64,000 bases of DNA, taken from NCBI RefSeq assembly GCF_028858725.1, contig NC_084766.1:24220501-24284500 (forward strand), in the 5' to 3' direction. The stretch comes from Colius striatus. Lineage: Eukaryota; Chordata; Aves; Coliiformes; Coliidae. Positions 34,601-47,178 of the stretch are shown here, piece after piece. The notes beneath the pieces were generated by a model. The model was given only the letters and a program-made list of their open reading frames with translations. It had not been told where the DNA came from and did no database searches. Position numbers and translations under genes: made by a program. How positions within the stretch are numbered: position 1 is the stretch's first letter; the number at the start of each line of letters is the position of its first letter.

Positions 34601-37600
34601 GGCTCAAACCCCCTCAGCTGCGAGCTGGGAGCCTGGGAATGTGGGATGTGGATGCAGAGGAGCCCGGGTGCTTGCCGGGCTGCTTGCTGTGGAAGAGGGA
34701 GGCTGAAGATACAGGGCACGGTCACAGCAGTGCTGGGCTTCCTGGAGTAGAGCCTGCTTTGGATTAGGGGCATAGTGGGTGCAAAGCAGAGTGCTCCTCT
34801 TCTGACACCATGTCTTTCACAGCTGGTGACAGCCTGTGCCATGCAAGCCTTCCACAGCCTCTTCAGTGCTCAGGCCAGCATGGCCTGCCTGCCAGCAGAG
34901 CTCAACGCCCAGATCATCACTGTGAGTGTGGGATGTCAGTGCATGGAAGGATGGGGCTGGCAGTGCCACAGAACCCACCCAGACACCCACTTTCTGCTTC
35001 CACAGGCACTTTACGACTACGTGCCCAGCACGAGTGACCTGCAGCCCCTACTGACCTGGCTGGCCACCATGGAGCGGGCACACATCAACCTGGGCAGGTG
35101 TGGGCAGGGGCCATGGTTGGGCACAGGAGAGGTGCCTGCTTGGTATGTCACCTGACCAGTTTCTCTTCTCCAGGCTGCAGAAAGACCTGTGCTGGGCTCA
35201 CCTGCCCCGGCTCTTCTCTGCCACCATGAACTGCTTCCTCTCCCCACACTCTCAGGTGGTGGCAGCAGCAGCACAGACTCTGGAGGTACTGCACGTGGGC
35301 ACTTCTCCCCACCTGGCTGCCCTTGGCCTCATCTGGGGCTCTGCCCAGGGATTTGAGACTTTCCAGGGAGGGTTGTGTCCCTGTGTGCCTGCCAGGCTGG
35401 GGCATCCGTAGTCCACTGCCATCCCATTTTCCCCATCCCCATTTGCCCTTGCAGACCCTCCTGAGTGAATGTGTTGCTCCCCACATGGAGGACCTGGGGA
35501 CTGTCTCTGGATCTGCCCCAGCCCCTGCTGCTTATCTCTGCAAGATGTTCAGGTGAGAGGCTGCAGGGTGGGAGAGGCTGTTGCTGTGGGCCTGGCTGAA
35601 CAGCCTCTACCCAGTCCCCGATGGGGGCTGACAGGACCAATGGGCACCCTGATCACTGCTGGGTCAGTCCCTGCCAGTGTGACCGTCACTTCTCTCCTCC
35701 CCAGGTCAGTGGAGGAAGGCCTGACGTACCGTTTCCATGCAGCGTGGGACAAGGTGCTGCAGGTACTGGAGATCTTCTTCGAGACGTGTGGGAAGCAGTG
35801 CCACCCCATCATGAGGAAGGTGAGCCAGGCCAGGAGAACACAAGCAGGCAGGAGGGGTGGCTGTGCTGCTGCCTGGGCTGCATTACCCTCTCCAGCTGGG
35901 GAGAGGGCCTGTCCTTGTGCCCACTGTCCTGCCAGTGTGTGGGCAAGATGTGTGCAGCACTGGGACTGGGCACGCAGGGCAGCCCTGGGCAGGCGTGGTG
36001 AGCAGTGTGTGCTGGACCTGCCTCCCTGGCTGCCCTGTGACCGGGCTGCCCTGTCCCCCAGTGCCTCCGCTCCCTCTGTGACCTGCGCCTCTCCCCACAC
36101 TTCCCCTACACCGCTGAAGTGGACCAGGCAGTGGGGGCTGCCGTGAGCACCATGGGCCCCGAGGTGCTGCTGGAAGCCGTGCCCCTGGAGATCGATGGCA
36201 AAGAGTGAGTGCAGCTGGGGGCACTGATTTCACAGCTGTTTGTTACCTTCCTGTTCAGTTCCCACACAGTGCTGGAGGTGTTTGGCTCTGCTGAGCCTTC
36301 CTGTACCCAGCGCTGGGTGGAGGTGCCCAGTACCCAGGGGCTGATGCTGGCTGTGCCTCGTGGCCTTCTGACCTGTGCCCAGCGCTGATGCCAGCTGTGC
36401 CTTGTTCCCCCTGACCTGTGCCTTCCCTCCCCAGGGAGACGCTGGACTTCCCCCGCAGCTGGCTCCTGCCCGTGCTGCGGGACTATGTGCAGGGTGCACG
36501 GCTCGGCTTCTTCACCAGCTACTTCTTGCCCTTGGCAGCCACCCTGAAAAGCAGAGGTGAGGAGGGTGGCACGGTGGGGATCACAGGGGGACCCCCAGGG
36601 TGTTCTGTGAGACCTCCCTTCTTCTCTTCCCTGGAGTGGAGCAAGGCTTTGCCACCTCTGCTGCTCTGGTCATCTTCCCCTTCCTTTCTGCAGCCCTGGA
36701 GTTTACCCAGGCTGGGAAGAGCGTGGAGGCCAAGATCTACGACACGCTGCAGTGGCAGGTAAGGAGGAGCGCCCGGAGGCCCTGCCACAGCCTGCCTGTG
36801 GTGCCAGGCTGGGAAGTGGTGACTTGGATGGTGGGTGCTGGGCTCTAACCTCTTCCTTTGCTTTCCAGGTCTGGACGCTGCTGCCTGGTTTCTGCACCCA
36901 CCCCACGGACGTGCTGGGAGCCTTCAAGGGACTGGCACGCACCCTGGGCATGGCCATCAGCGAGCGCCCAGACCTGCGCCCCACCGTCTGCCAGGCCTTG
37001 CGCACCCTCATCCACAAAGGCTGCCAGACAGGTTGGCGGGGTCAGACTCTCCTGGGGGGGCCCTGTCCCCTGCAGTGGCTCAGAGAGGGGACATGCTGAT
37101 CCATACCCCCCGTCACTCTCTCCCTAGATGCAGAGCGGGCAGAAGTGGGTCGCTTCGCCAAAAATTTCCTGCCCATCCTGTTCAATGTGTACAGCCAGGC
37201 CGAGGAAGAGGGGGGCAGCAGCGCTCAGCGCCGCGCCGTGCTTGACACTGTCCGTGCCTACCTCACCATCACTGACCCCCAGGTGAGCGGGGCTTGGGAA
37301 GGCTGAATGAACAGGACAGGAAGAAACCATCTGATCAGAGAGCAGCCCTTCTTGCGCTCGCAGGGAGGGAGCCTTTCCCACCTGGTGATCTAGGATTTCC
37401 CCGTCTTGCAGCCACATCTGGCACATTGTGCACGAGCTCTTTGTGGATTTGTGCAGCAATTTTTGGACTTGCTGGTGCTTTTAGTTTCCATAAAGTCCTG
37501 TGGCAAGGCATTTACCAGCTGGATTGCAAACTCTTGTAGAAGTGTTCCCTTGGGTCAATTCTAATCCAGCTTTGTGTGTCTGCCTTGCAGATGGTGTGTG

Positions 37601-40600
37601 GATTCCTGCAGAAAGCCAGCATGAAGCTGACCAGCCCCGAGAGCTCCGAGTTTGCCAGGTAACACCCTGGGGCTGGCACCAGTGGGTAAAAGCCACTGCC
37701 TTCCTCATTTGGACTGTCCCGTGCGGGATGTGCCACTTGTGCATCCAATGAGACTCGCAGCCGAGCCCCAGCTTGGTCAGGCCGTGTTAGTGATGCTGCA
37801 GGTACCCACCTGCCCATCCTCTGCTGCAGACTCTCCATCCTGGACCTGGTGGTGGCAATGGCCCCCTATGCTGATGAGCAGTCCCTGGACTCCCTGTACC
37901 ACACCATCCAGCCTTCCCTGCAGGTGAGTCGGCCCCCAGCCCTGACAGAGGGTGCAGTGGGTGCTTGCTCCAAGCTTGGGCTTGCGCTCTGAGGGGCTGA
38001 ACAGGTGCCATAGACACAAGTCACTGCTGGGTTGCATGAGGTGCTGCCTTCAGACACCATGGCAAGGAGCTGCCTTGACAGCAGAGGCGTTTGGTTGTCC
38101 CTACAGAGCAAGGAGCGCAGCATGCAGAAGAAGGCATACCGTGTGCTGGAGGAGGTGTGTGCTGCTCCCCATGCCCCCTGCCAGGCCTTTGTCCGCTCCC
38201 ACCTTCAGGATCTGCAGGCAGTGCTGCTGGACTCACTCAAGAGTGCAGCATCCCCGGCCAAGAGGGTGAGAGCAAGTGCTGTTCTGGAGATGAAGCGCTG
38301 CTGGGAGGGGAGGGGATGGGGCAGGCGGTGGGAGCAGCTGGGTGTGTGTCCCCGCCTGTCTCAGCACTGGGCTGTTTCTTTCCCCAGCCTCGGCTGAAGT
38401 GCCTTTTGCACATTGTGAAGCAGCTGTCGGCAGAACACGAGCCCTTTGTCACCGCCCTGGTCCCAGAGGTGAGTATGGGCCTGGTGGGTGCTGGCTGCAG
38501 GAGTGGCAGCAGGGCTGTGACCTCTACCTGTGCCTCCAGGTCATCCTCTGCACCAAGGAGGTGTCAGTGGGAGCCCGCAAGAACGCCTTTGTGCTGCTTG
38601 TGGAGATGGGCCATGCCTTCATCCGCTTCGGGCCCACCCCCCAAGGTGAGATCCTGCCCTGCTTGCTCAGCCCCACAGCTTCTCGGGCCCTGGGGGGGAA
38701 CAGGCCCGTGCCCAGCACCTTGCTGAAATGGGCCAGGGATGCTACCAGGCGCAGGGTGAACGGGGTCTGAGCTGTTCCCCCCACCCCTGCCCCGCAGAGG
38801 CGATGGAGCGGTTCCTGCTCCTGGTCTACGCGGGGCTCACGGGCTCTGTCACCATGATCAGCTGCACCGTGCTGGCACTGACCCGCCTGTTCTTCGAGTT
38901 CAAAGGTGAGTGGGAGCAGTAGGGCTGGAGGGACAGGGGCAGCACAGGGGGCCAAGGCAGCACCCTCTGGAAGAGGTGGGTCCTTGCAGAAGGGCAGCTG
39001 GGGCTGAGCCCTCCTGTGGTTGCAGATCAGCTGGAGCTGAGCGTGGTGGAGCAGCTCTTGCAGAATGTCTGCTTGCTGCTGGCCTCCCGCACGCGGGACG
39101 TGGTGAAGGCAGCCCTGGGCTTCCTCAAGGTCACACTGCTGCTAGTGGACACCAAGCTGCTGGCCAAGCACGTCCAGACCATGGTGAGATGCTGTATGGG
39201 TTGCCCTGAGGAGGGTGGTGGGCAGAGCTTCTGCCCAGGAACTGGGGGCACAACCCTGATGGCAGTGGCTGAGAAGGCAGTGAGGAAGTCCTTCCCCTGG
39301 ATGCTGGCAGGGACCTGCCAGAGAGCTCCCATGAGGAGCCAGCTGTGCCAGGCTGGGAGACCTCCCCACAGCCCTGCCTGGGGCAGGCACAGAGTGGTGG
39401 CAGCAGGGCCAGCAAGGTGGCTCTGCGGGGCAAGGGCAGGAGGCTGGGTGTCCAGGGCAGGGGCACTTTGGTCTCGAGGGTCTGTGTCCTGGCAGCTGGA
39501 GGCCGTGGGGAACCTTTCGGACGACATGAGACGGCACTTCCGCATGAAGCTGCGAAACCTCTTCACCAAGTTCATCCGCAAGTTCGGGTGAGCTGGGGGC
39601 TCCTGGGGCAGACAGGGAGCTCAGCAGGAAGCACTGTGGGAGGAGCTGGGCTCTGACTCCTCTCTGTGCCCTCCTCAGCTTTGAGCTGGTGAAAGGGCTG
39701 CTGCCGGCCGAGTACCACAAGGTGCTGGTGAACATCCGCAAGGCAGAGACGCGGAGCCGCAAGCAGCGCGCCCTGAGGCAGGCGGCTGCCGAGACGGATG
39801 AGGAGGAGCCACCGCCAGCACAGCCCCGAGGAGACAGGTGAAGATGGGCCAGGGGTGAAGAAGGAGCAGACCCCACGGAGGGCTTGGTGCTGGACCTGCT
39901 CAGCTGGTGCCTCTAGAGACGCTGGAGACATCTCTGAAGCTGCTGTGTGCTGGAGGGGCAGGCTGGGGTCTGCACCCTTGTACTTGTTCTGTTTCCATCA
40001 TACTCTCTGCCTGTTGAACAGCATGGAGGAAATCCTGGCTGACTCAGAGGATGAGGAGGAAGAAGAGGAGGAATGGCAGCAGAGGAAGGAGAGGAGGAAA
40101 CAAGCACGACAGAAGGGCCAGGCATGGCTGAAGGAAGGGGAAGAGGATGAACCCCTCAACTTCCTGGACCCCAACGTGTCACAGCGGGTGCTGGGTGAGG
40201 AGCAGAGCTTGGGATGTGGCTGGGGTGGGATGGATGAGGCCCTGGGGTACAGCTACCCCTAGGAGTGGATCTTTTCCCCAGGCCTTGACCTTTATGGGCA
40301 TCTCTTTATGGGCAGCTACCAAGCCAGGCCCCAAGCGTTCCAGAGGAGTGAGCCACGACTTCCAGGTGTCTGAGGATGGGCGACTGATCATCCATGAAGA
40401 AGAGGAGGAGGCAGATGATGATGAAGCCAAAGGTACTGCCTGGACTAGCAGGGAATACTCTAAAGGGTTTCCTTCCTGCCATTTGTATGTAGGAGCTCAA
40501 GAAGGGAGGTGAGTGGTAGTGGCAGGGGCTGGTGTGGCCTTGTCACACCCAGTGATTCTTTTCTGAGCCACTGCCACCCAGAATGGCAGCCCAAGGGAGT

Positions 40601-42819
40601 CATCACCAGGAGTGTGCTGGAGGAGACATGAGCAGCTGTGGTGGTGTGTCAGAGCAGCCTATTCCTGCAGCCCACACTAGGGGCTGGCACAGCACCGGGG
40701 CTGTCCTACGCCCGCACCCCACACTGACCCTCTTGTCCTGTACCACAGGAGCAGATGAGGACATGGCAGATGTGCTGCAGGATGTGGGTCTCCACGGTGT
40801 GAGTATGGGGCTCGTGGGCCTGAGGAGATGCTGGGGGAACTCAGCTGTGCTAAAGCCCTGCTTACGCCACAGCAGCTGAAGCTCTGTCTGAGATGCCAGT
40901 GAGCACACTGGGCAAGCACTAGCTGCTTGCAGGAGGGATATGGGAGGCTGACTTGGCACAGGCATGCACAGGCAGGCGATCTGGAAGGTCTCTGGGTCCC
41001 TGTGGGAGGAAGCAGGTCAGAGGTCTGTGGGAGGTCAGAACTGCAAGGACAAGCCAACTGCAGGGCCCACACTTTCTTCTTCTGCAGAAGAAAAGCCAGA
41101 AGCGTCGGTTCAGAGAGGAGGCAGATGATGAGGAACCTGAGGCCAGGACCTACTCTCAGTACAGAGGTAAGTCTGTACCCAGTCTGGGACTGCCCAGTGA
41201 GCCAATACCACATACCCATAGTGCTGGGCTGCTCCAGGGCATCTGGAGCAGAAATCTTTGCTCACGTGAAGCAGTCATCCTCTGCTGTGCCACCTAAGAG
41301 CTGGCAGCAAAAATAGGAGCAGCTCTTCCTGCCTGGAACTGGGGAGGGGGAGCCCTGGGACCCCCGTCCAACACTTTCCCTGTTTTCCAGCCGGAGGCTC
41401 TGGGATCCATCGGCAGCTGGACAAAGAGCCAGCCTTTGGGGCAGAGTACAGATCCAAGGTGAGGGACCCAGGGGGGTGCAGGGTTTGGGTGGGGGGGTAC
41501 CTGGGGCTTTGCTGGGGCAAGAAGCAATGCTCATTTGCTGGGGATCTGATCCAGTAGCACCAAGACTGGAGGGGATCTCTGCTCTAAGAGGAGCTGCAAA
41601 ACACTCTCTTGTGAATGTTTCTAGCCCATCTTGGAGTGCTTGTCCTGCCCTCCCTGTAGCCAGGTACTGCTCACTGCTCAGAGCTGATGTTTGTAACGTC
41701 AGCTGAGTGGGAAATCAGCTCCCAGGGCCACATGCTCAGCTGGCACCCCACTGCTCGGATGCTGCACACCAGGGACACGGGATCATTCCCAAAGAATGTC
41801 CAACAAGCATCAAAATGAGCAGATGTTTATGCCCAATATTCTTTTGTTCTTCTCTACTGTGCACATAAAGGCTGCTTGGAATTGTTAAAGTTGCCCTTTA
41901 CCTTGATTGGTTACAGTTAACTTTACACATTACATCACTTTCATAGATTGGTCCTTTATTACACAAGCTATACATATTCATATAGATTGCAAAATCACTT
42001 GGCCAACCAACTGCTCTAAGCCCCTGGTTATCTGGTGTTCTGAAGCTGAATGGTACTGGGTTTGACGACAGTGAGCAACTTAACGGTCCAGATATCAAAC
42101 CCTTTCTTCTTCCTTGGAAGCAATTACTCCCAACATTGTTCTTGGATGTCTTATAGCTTGCAGGTGCTTAGGTCTGAATAGTCCACCTTGTTACCACTCT
42201 CATCCCCATGGTGCCTGACATCTCATGCCTGTTCTTTGGGAGCAGCTTCACAAAGGAGGCCTGGTTTTGCTTAGTTATGCTAACTTATAAATTTACTTAA
42301 AGCTAATTATTTGATAAAATCACTTAAATCTTCATGCTCATATAACATCACTGCAACATGTTCTTTGGGATGGCCAGGTGGCAGGGTTGCACCAGAACAG
42401 GACACGTGTATCCTGCTGGTGCTGCATCTTCCCCCATGTCACTGTCTTCCCACAGAAAGGTAAAGGTGACGTGAAGAAGAAGGGCCAGCTCGACCCCTAC
42501 GCCTACATCCCCCTGAACAGAGCTGGACTCAACAAAAGGTGAGGCTGGCTGGGAAAGGCACAGACTTGGGAGTGGGGCCAAACTGTGGGTTTGATCCTGC
42601 TTTTGGTCATTGTGGATCTGGGAGCTCCCTGCCAGCCTCTGCTCCTCTCTTTGCTGAGCTTGGAGCATCCCTGTGCATCAGGAGCCTGCACTAACCCAGC
42701 CTTCTGCTCCCTCCAGGAAGAGGGCGAAAATGCAGGGCCAGTTCAAGGGCCTGATGAAGGGAGCGCAGCGCGGGGCCAGGGCCGGCCGCAGGAACCGGCC
42801 CAAGGCCCAGCGGCCCTGA
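31631..42819 (+). CDS. RRP12: RRP12, HEAT-repeat ribosomal RNA processing factor, 34 exons
   Basis: Thirty-four exons join to 3891 nt, or 1296 aa (human 1297). The start [18 protein letters not shown] aligns with human MGRSGKLPSGVSAKLKRW. Other conserved blocks are [96 protein letters not shown] and PYAYIPLNR near the end. Most of the protein is HEAT/ARM-type helical repeat. The last 250 residues hold acidic runs (exons 28-31) and a basic C-terminus typical of nucleolar proteins. RRP12 works in the nucleolus and nucleoplasm in pre-40S and pre-60S maturation and export (knowledge from yeast Rrp12 and its orthologues). The start at 31631 was chosen by homology; an in-frame ATG lies at 31568. 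All delimited introns are GT-AG. Confidence 0.97.
32627..32632 (+). other. RRP12: Tandem (NAGNAG) splice acceptor of RRP12 exon 2
   Basis: The acceptor reads TTTCCCAGCAG followed by AGAAAAG. Splicing after the first AG (32627-32628) gives Ala-Glu-Lys-Ser; splicing after the second (32630-32631) gives Glu-Lys-Ser. Both keep the frame, so two proteins differing by one alanine are possible. Confidence 0.75.
41820..42360 (-). mobile_element. Probable solo LTR of an endogenous retrovirus-like element (fossil)
   Basis: An AT-rich island of about 540 bp inside GC-rich RRP12 intron 32. On the minus strand it begins TGTTGCAGTGATG, carries an AATAAA within a GTGTAATAAAGG context about three quarters along, and ends near GCATAAACA, which resembles a single LTR with its poly(A) signal. 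No internal coding region is present. The exact ends and target duplication are unclear, and the family was not identified. It looks moderately old and inert. Alternatively it is another AT-rich insertion flanked by a short inverted repeat (CCCAAAGAA near 41790 and its complement near 42362). Confidence 0.45.
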
Positions 42820-43100
42820 GGAGCCCGGGCAGCTCAGCCTGTGCCTGCCCAGGACTGGCAGCACCCTGTGGCCTCTGGGCACAGGGGCATCATGAGGGGA
42901 GCAGCGGGGACTCCTCTGCAGAAGGTGGCCTGCATCTGTCTGAGAGTCCCTGCGAAGCCACTTTGGCACAGACTGATGGCCCAAGCCCTGCCCTCCTGTG
43001 CCTGGAGGAAGGTGCTGGGTCGCCTGGGACACGTGTGTGTGTGTGTGTGTGTGAGCAATTAATGTGTAATGAATCCTCTATATTGATAAATACCTACTGT
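42820..43100 (+). other. RRP12: RRP12 3' untranslated region
   Basis: About 280 bp after the stop codon. It contains a (GT)10 microsatellite and no canonical AATAAA. The best candidate signal is GATAAA at 43085-43090, so the transcript end is uncertain. Confidence 0.5.
43033..43053. repeat. (GT)10 microsatellite
   Basis: Ten uninterrupted GT units and a final G in the probable RRP12 3' UTR. Confidence 0.95.
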
Positions 43101-46100
43101 TCCTACCCAGCCCAGAGTCATCCTCTCTTTCGCTGAAGAGCTGTGCACACCGTGTCCCTTGTGCCCTGCCTGCTGCCCCGCTACAGTGGGTTCTGCTGCT
43201 ACTGCAGCAGCACTGCACCCCACTGGGCTCATGCCTGGGACCTGGGAACAGAGCCTGGGGGCTACTAGGGTGTGGGGTTTGCCTGGGGGCTACCAGGAGC
43301 AATGTCCTGTGCCTTCCTGGCACATGTGCACAAGGGCTGAGCCATGATGTTGGCCAAAGAAGCCAGAGAGGGTGAAGTAATTTGCTTACAACCAGTTTTC
43401 TTATACAGACTGTCTCTTGGTAGCATCTTTTGCCCTAAACCACGGTCCAGGTGTGTCTGCCATTTGTCTGTCACTGGTTTTTGTCCCTCTTCAGCCTTTC
43501 CCCCATCAACCCTGCCTGGCTGCAGGGCAGGAACAGTTTGCTGACAACTTCTCCAAACTGGCTGCTGCAAACCTCCGTGCCCTGCCCTTTCCCTTAGCTG
43601 CGAGGGCTGAGAAAAGCCCTCTCCTCATCTCTGACCACCTCCTGCCAGCTAGACCTGAGCAGCACAAATAATACCACACCTTTTCAGCTGCCCAGCCATC
43701 TCACGGCCTGAGCATCTGATTTTGCCTGGTTGCTTCTGCACTGAGTCCAAAAGATGGTGTTTGGCCAAAGCATGCTGAGGAGAATGGAGCTGAGGGTGGT
43801 GGGTACCAGTCCCATTCCTCACATTGCACAGATGTATTTGTGAAGGTAGCTGGCTTTCCCCTCCTCTTCTATATTACAAAGCCTTTAGTCCTTTGTCCTT
43901 TCCTACTGTGGTAGTTCATATGCTGAAATTGCCATGCTTCCCAGCCTCCTCATAAACTAAAGGGATTGTGCTTGTTCAGCTTCTTACTGCAGGCTTCTCC
44001 AGGCTGCAAATCCAGTTTTGTGGCTCTTAGGTGCTTTTTGTTGAGGGTTTTTTTTTCCCCAAGATCCTTTTAAAAGCTTGAGGCTGGAGGAGGAGCTGTG
44101 GTATTAGTCCTGCCTTGTCAGCACTGTCACCTTGCTGCTTCCCCACCCAGGGCTCTCACCTGAACCCTTGAGCCCCAGGGCTGCACTGAGGTGCTGCTGC
44201 TCTAGTCCTGCCAGAAGGAAGCCCACAGCCTGGCCCACAGCATGGACACCTCCAGCAGCACCTCCTAACCTTGTGCAGGCAGCAGGAACTATGTCCATCA
44301 TCCTCTGCTGCCTGGAACAAGGCCTGCAGCCTTGGCCTTGTGCCCTCCCTCCCCTGAGAGCAGGAGAGGCAGAAATAGGCAGGAGTCACCTTCTGAGCCC
44401 CCAACACCTGTAACATATGGCCCCAGGCCCATCAGAGCTATCTGTCTTCCTGCTTTCTCTTCTCTCCTTGGAGACAGGGCCTGGAGAAGGCTGTAGCTAA
44501 TTCATTTAGAAGCTCCAGATTACTCACTCTATTGTTCTTCATTTGCATGTTGTGGCTTAAATTAGTGCATGCCTTTGTGGAACAGAAGAGTTTCATTAGC
44601 ACAGAGGACGCTGTTTGCCTGAGCCAGTGTCCAGAGAACAGATTCTTCTGCAACAACATCTTGTTAATCAGCTAATTAATCATGTAATGCAATGGAAACC
44701 CTGGGAGAGGAGACGTCATCCTGCCCGAGGAGGCTGGCTGTGAGTCAAAGCTGCTCCCTAGCAGCAGCTGGCTCTGGCAGGGAGCAGAGCTGAGGCTCAG
44801 GGGCCTGCAGGAGCCTGAGCACAGCAATCTGATGGAGCGGGGTGAGGAGTGGTGTGGGTCCTGCCTCCTGCAGACACTGGCCACAAGTATTTTGCAGTTA
44901 CCCAAAGAGAAACGCAAGCCAGGGACCTGGAGTGATGCTGGGCTTTCAGTGCTCAAGCTGGGAGCTGGCTGGAGGCTGTTTCTTCACCCAGCACACCATT
45001 AAGCCATGCAACTCGTTTCTGCAGGCTACAGTGGGCACTGAGAGTGGGCCTGTGTTCAGCTGCACTTGGGCAGGAAAGTGTCACCAAGGACTCTTACCCT
45101 TGCAGTTGCCAGCTGCAGAGCAGGAGCTTTCCAAGCTGTGGGCTGCAGGTGGACAAGGCAGGTGTGAGGAGAGGCTGGCAGAGCTCACAGGCTGCCCCTG
45201 GCATGGGCTGGGTGGCCCCTGGGCTGCCTGGGACACTTGAAAATGCCCACCCTGAACCTTAAGGCTCTAAACCAGAAGAATGACATCATTTCTTTACCCC
45301 AGAAGTTACCTTCCTGGGTTGTGCCCACTGTGAGATGGCACTGAGAGGGACAGATGTGCCCTGTGGGACATCATCCTGCCGACCACTACCTCCTGCAGGC
45401 AGTCCTTTGGGGTACCCCCAGGCACGGCTGTGTCTCCTCAGCTCCAAGTCAGGATTCAGCGTGCACCACGGTGCAGGGATGGGAAAACCCTCCTGGGGGC
45501 AGCAGCAGCAGAGGATCCGTGGTGTTTATGCTAAAATGATTGGCAGTAAAATAATTAAGTGTGGAGCTTTAAAATGCTAAGGGACCACTCCAGCTGAAAT
45601 CTAGTCAATTAAAAATATATCAGATTAATTCCTACTCCCCTCAGCACTCTGATCTACAGTGTCACTTGTTTCTTAATAGTTGTCTGTCTTTCCTTGGTTG
45701 CTACCTGAACGCTGAGAGCAGCACAGGCACTTCCACTAGCAAAGGGGGGGGAACAAAGGAACTAAACTGCTTTTCCAGTGTCTCTGTTTCTCTAATTTCT
45801 CCTTGACGATGAGCAAAGATAAAAAACCATTCAAGCCCAAATGTGTTTTGGGGGTTGTGGTGTAACTCGTACTTCTTACAGCACCTTGTGTGCTCTCTGC
45901 AGGCTCAGGCAGATCCTGCTGCATTGGTTGTAGGTAAACCACGTTTTAAACCTTCCCTTGAAATAAAGGGTTTGCAACTTGTGTTTTTCTGCTGAATACT
46001 AGGGCTCGAGGTCTTTAGGAGAATAAGGCTCTGAAAGATGGGGCCACAGCTTCCGAGTGGTGCTGTGTGCAGGCGCATGGCTCGGTCTGTCAGCAGAGCC

Positions 46101-46173
46101 CATCTCTTCCCTCAGTTCCTGCCCAGGTTGGTAAGAAGGGCTGCATGTGAGGAGGGGCAGTGCTGTCCCATGT
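43101..46173. other. Intergenic region between RRP12 and the CR1 near ARHGAP19
   Basis: About 3 kb without any convincing gene. Base composition falls to near genome average. A stretch at about 44500-44690 holds a SOX-type ATTGTT, an octamer ATTTGCAT and TAATTAAT-type homeodomain sites; it may be a conserved enhancer, but this is only motif evidence. AT-rich DNA near 45535-45640 is unremarkable. In human, the intronless FRAT1 and FRAT2 lie in the matching interval; I see no equivalent open frame here. Confidence 0.6.
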
Positions 46174-46807
46174 ATTATAGAATAACAGAATGGTGTGGGT
46201 TGGAAAAGACCTCTAGAGATCATCCAGTCCAACCCCCTGCTAAAGCAGGTTCCCATCAATCAGGTCACACAGGAACGTGTGCAGGTGGGTTTGGAAACCT
46301 CCGGAGAAGGAGCCTCCACACCCTCCCTGGGCAGCCTGTGCCAGGGCTCCCTCACCTCAACAGCAAAGGAGTTTTTCCTTGTGTTTACGTGGAACTTTTT
46401 GTGTTCCAGCTTTTGCCCATTACCCCTTGTCCTGTCACTCAAGACAACGGGATACAGTGTCACCCCATCCTCCTGACATCCACACTTCAGGTACTTATCA
46501 GTGTTCATGACAGCCCCCCTCAGTCTTCTCCAGACTAAACAGACCCAGTTGCAGCAGCGTTTCCTCATAAGGAAGATGCTCCAGTCCCCTGATCATCTTG
46601 GTGGCCCTGCGCTGGACTCTCTCCAGCAGTTCCCTGTCCCTCCTGAGCTGGGGAGCCCAGGACTGGACACAGGACTCCAGATGAGGCCTCACCAGGGCAG
46701 AGCAGAGGGGGAGCAGAACCTCCCTTGACCTGCTGGCCACACTCCTTGATGCCCCCCCAGGATGTCATTGGCCTTCTTGGCCACGAGGGCACATTGCTGG
46801 CCCATGG
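46174..46807 (-). mobile_element. CR1 LINE, truncated 3' end
   Basis: Read on the minus strand, it runs from the GCAATGTGCCCTCGTGGCCA block through GGCCTCATCTGGAGTCCTGT, CCACCAAGATGATCAGGGGA and CTGGCACAGGCTGCCCAGGG to the tail CATTCTGTTATTCTATAAT. It is 5'-truncated, with about 630 bp left. It is very similar to the MMS19 intron 1 copy. It abuts the ARHGAP19 CpG island and points away from that gene. Confidence 0.95.
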
Positions 46808-47088
46808 TTCGTTCGCAGCGCGCCAGGGCTCCCGGGACTCCCGCTCCGCGCGGCTCCCGAACCCAGCAGGGATGGATGCTCCAGCCCCGGCAAAATGGCC
46901 CCGCCGTGCACCATCCTGCCTGCTTCGCCCAGCTGCCGCGGGAGAGGGGCGGCCAGGCGCTGCGTCCCGCTGGCTCCCGGGCAGCCGGGGAGGACTGGGG
47001 CGGGGCCGGCCCGGGAGGGCTGCGCTGGGCTGGGCTGAGGCCGGCCGCCGTGCCTCGCTCCTCCGCCGCACCGGGACCCGCCGCCCGC

Positions 47089-47106
47089 CTACAACTCCCA
47101 GCGTGC
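47089..47106 (+). promoter_or_regulatory. ZNF143 (SBS)-type element
   Basis: CTACAACTCCCAGCGTGC matches the ZNF143/Staf consensus with few changes, about 190 bp before the ARHGAP19 start codon. Confidence 0.62.
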
Positions 47107-47178
47107 CGCGCGCGGCCCGGGGCGGCCGTTTCCCCCGTCCATCCTGCGCGCGTGTCGGCAGTTGCCCATTCGAACCGA

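Larger units (their letters stand above)
31631..42819 (+). other. RRP12: Exon map of RRP12
   Basis: Coding exons: 31631-31769, 32629-32867, 32962-33045, 33234-33310, 33483-33588, 33748-33864, 33984-34122, 34409-34536, 34823-34921, 35006-35097, 35174-35285, 35455-35552, 35705-35819, 36062-36204, 36435-36556, 36694-36758, 36869-37031, 37128-37282, 37591-37658, 37830-37923, 38107-38265, 38388-38468, 38540-38645, 38798-38905, 39026-39183, 39496-39587, 39679-39837, 40022-40194, 40316-40432, 40749-40798, 41088-41166, 41391-41458, 42456-42538, 42717-42819. Exon 2 may start at 32632 instead. The longest introns are intron 32 (997 bp, holding an AT-rich insertion) and intron 1 (859 bp). Confidence 0.88.

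Noticed and set aside
36599-36693. Extra RRP12 exon between exons 15 and 16
   Set aside because: The apparent open frame has no counterpart in the known protein, and skipping it gives the conserved KS-(A)-xxLxQAG junction in frame.
39184-39495. Search for box C/D snoRNAs in RRP12 introns (a common feature of ribosome-biogenesis genes)
   Set aside because: No intron shows a paired C box (TGATGA) and D box (CTGA) with a terminal stem.
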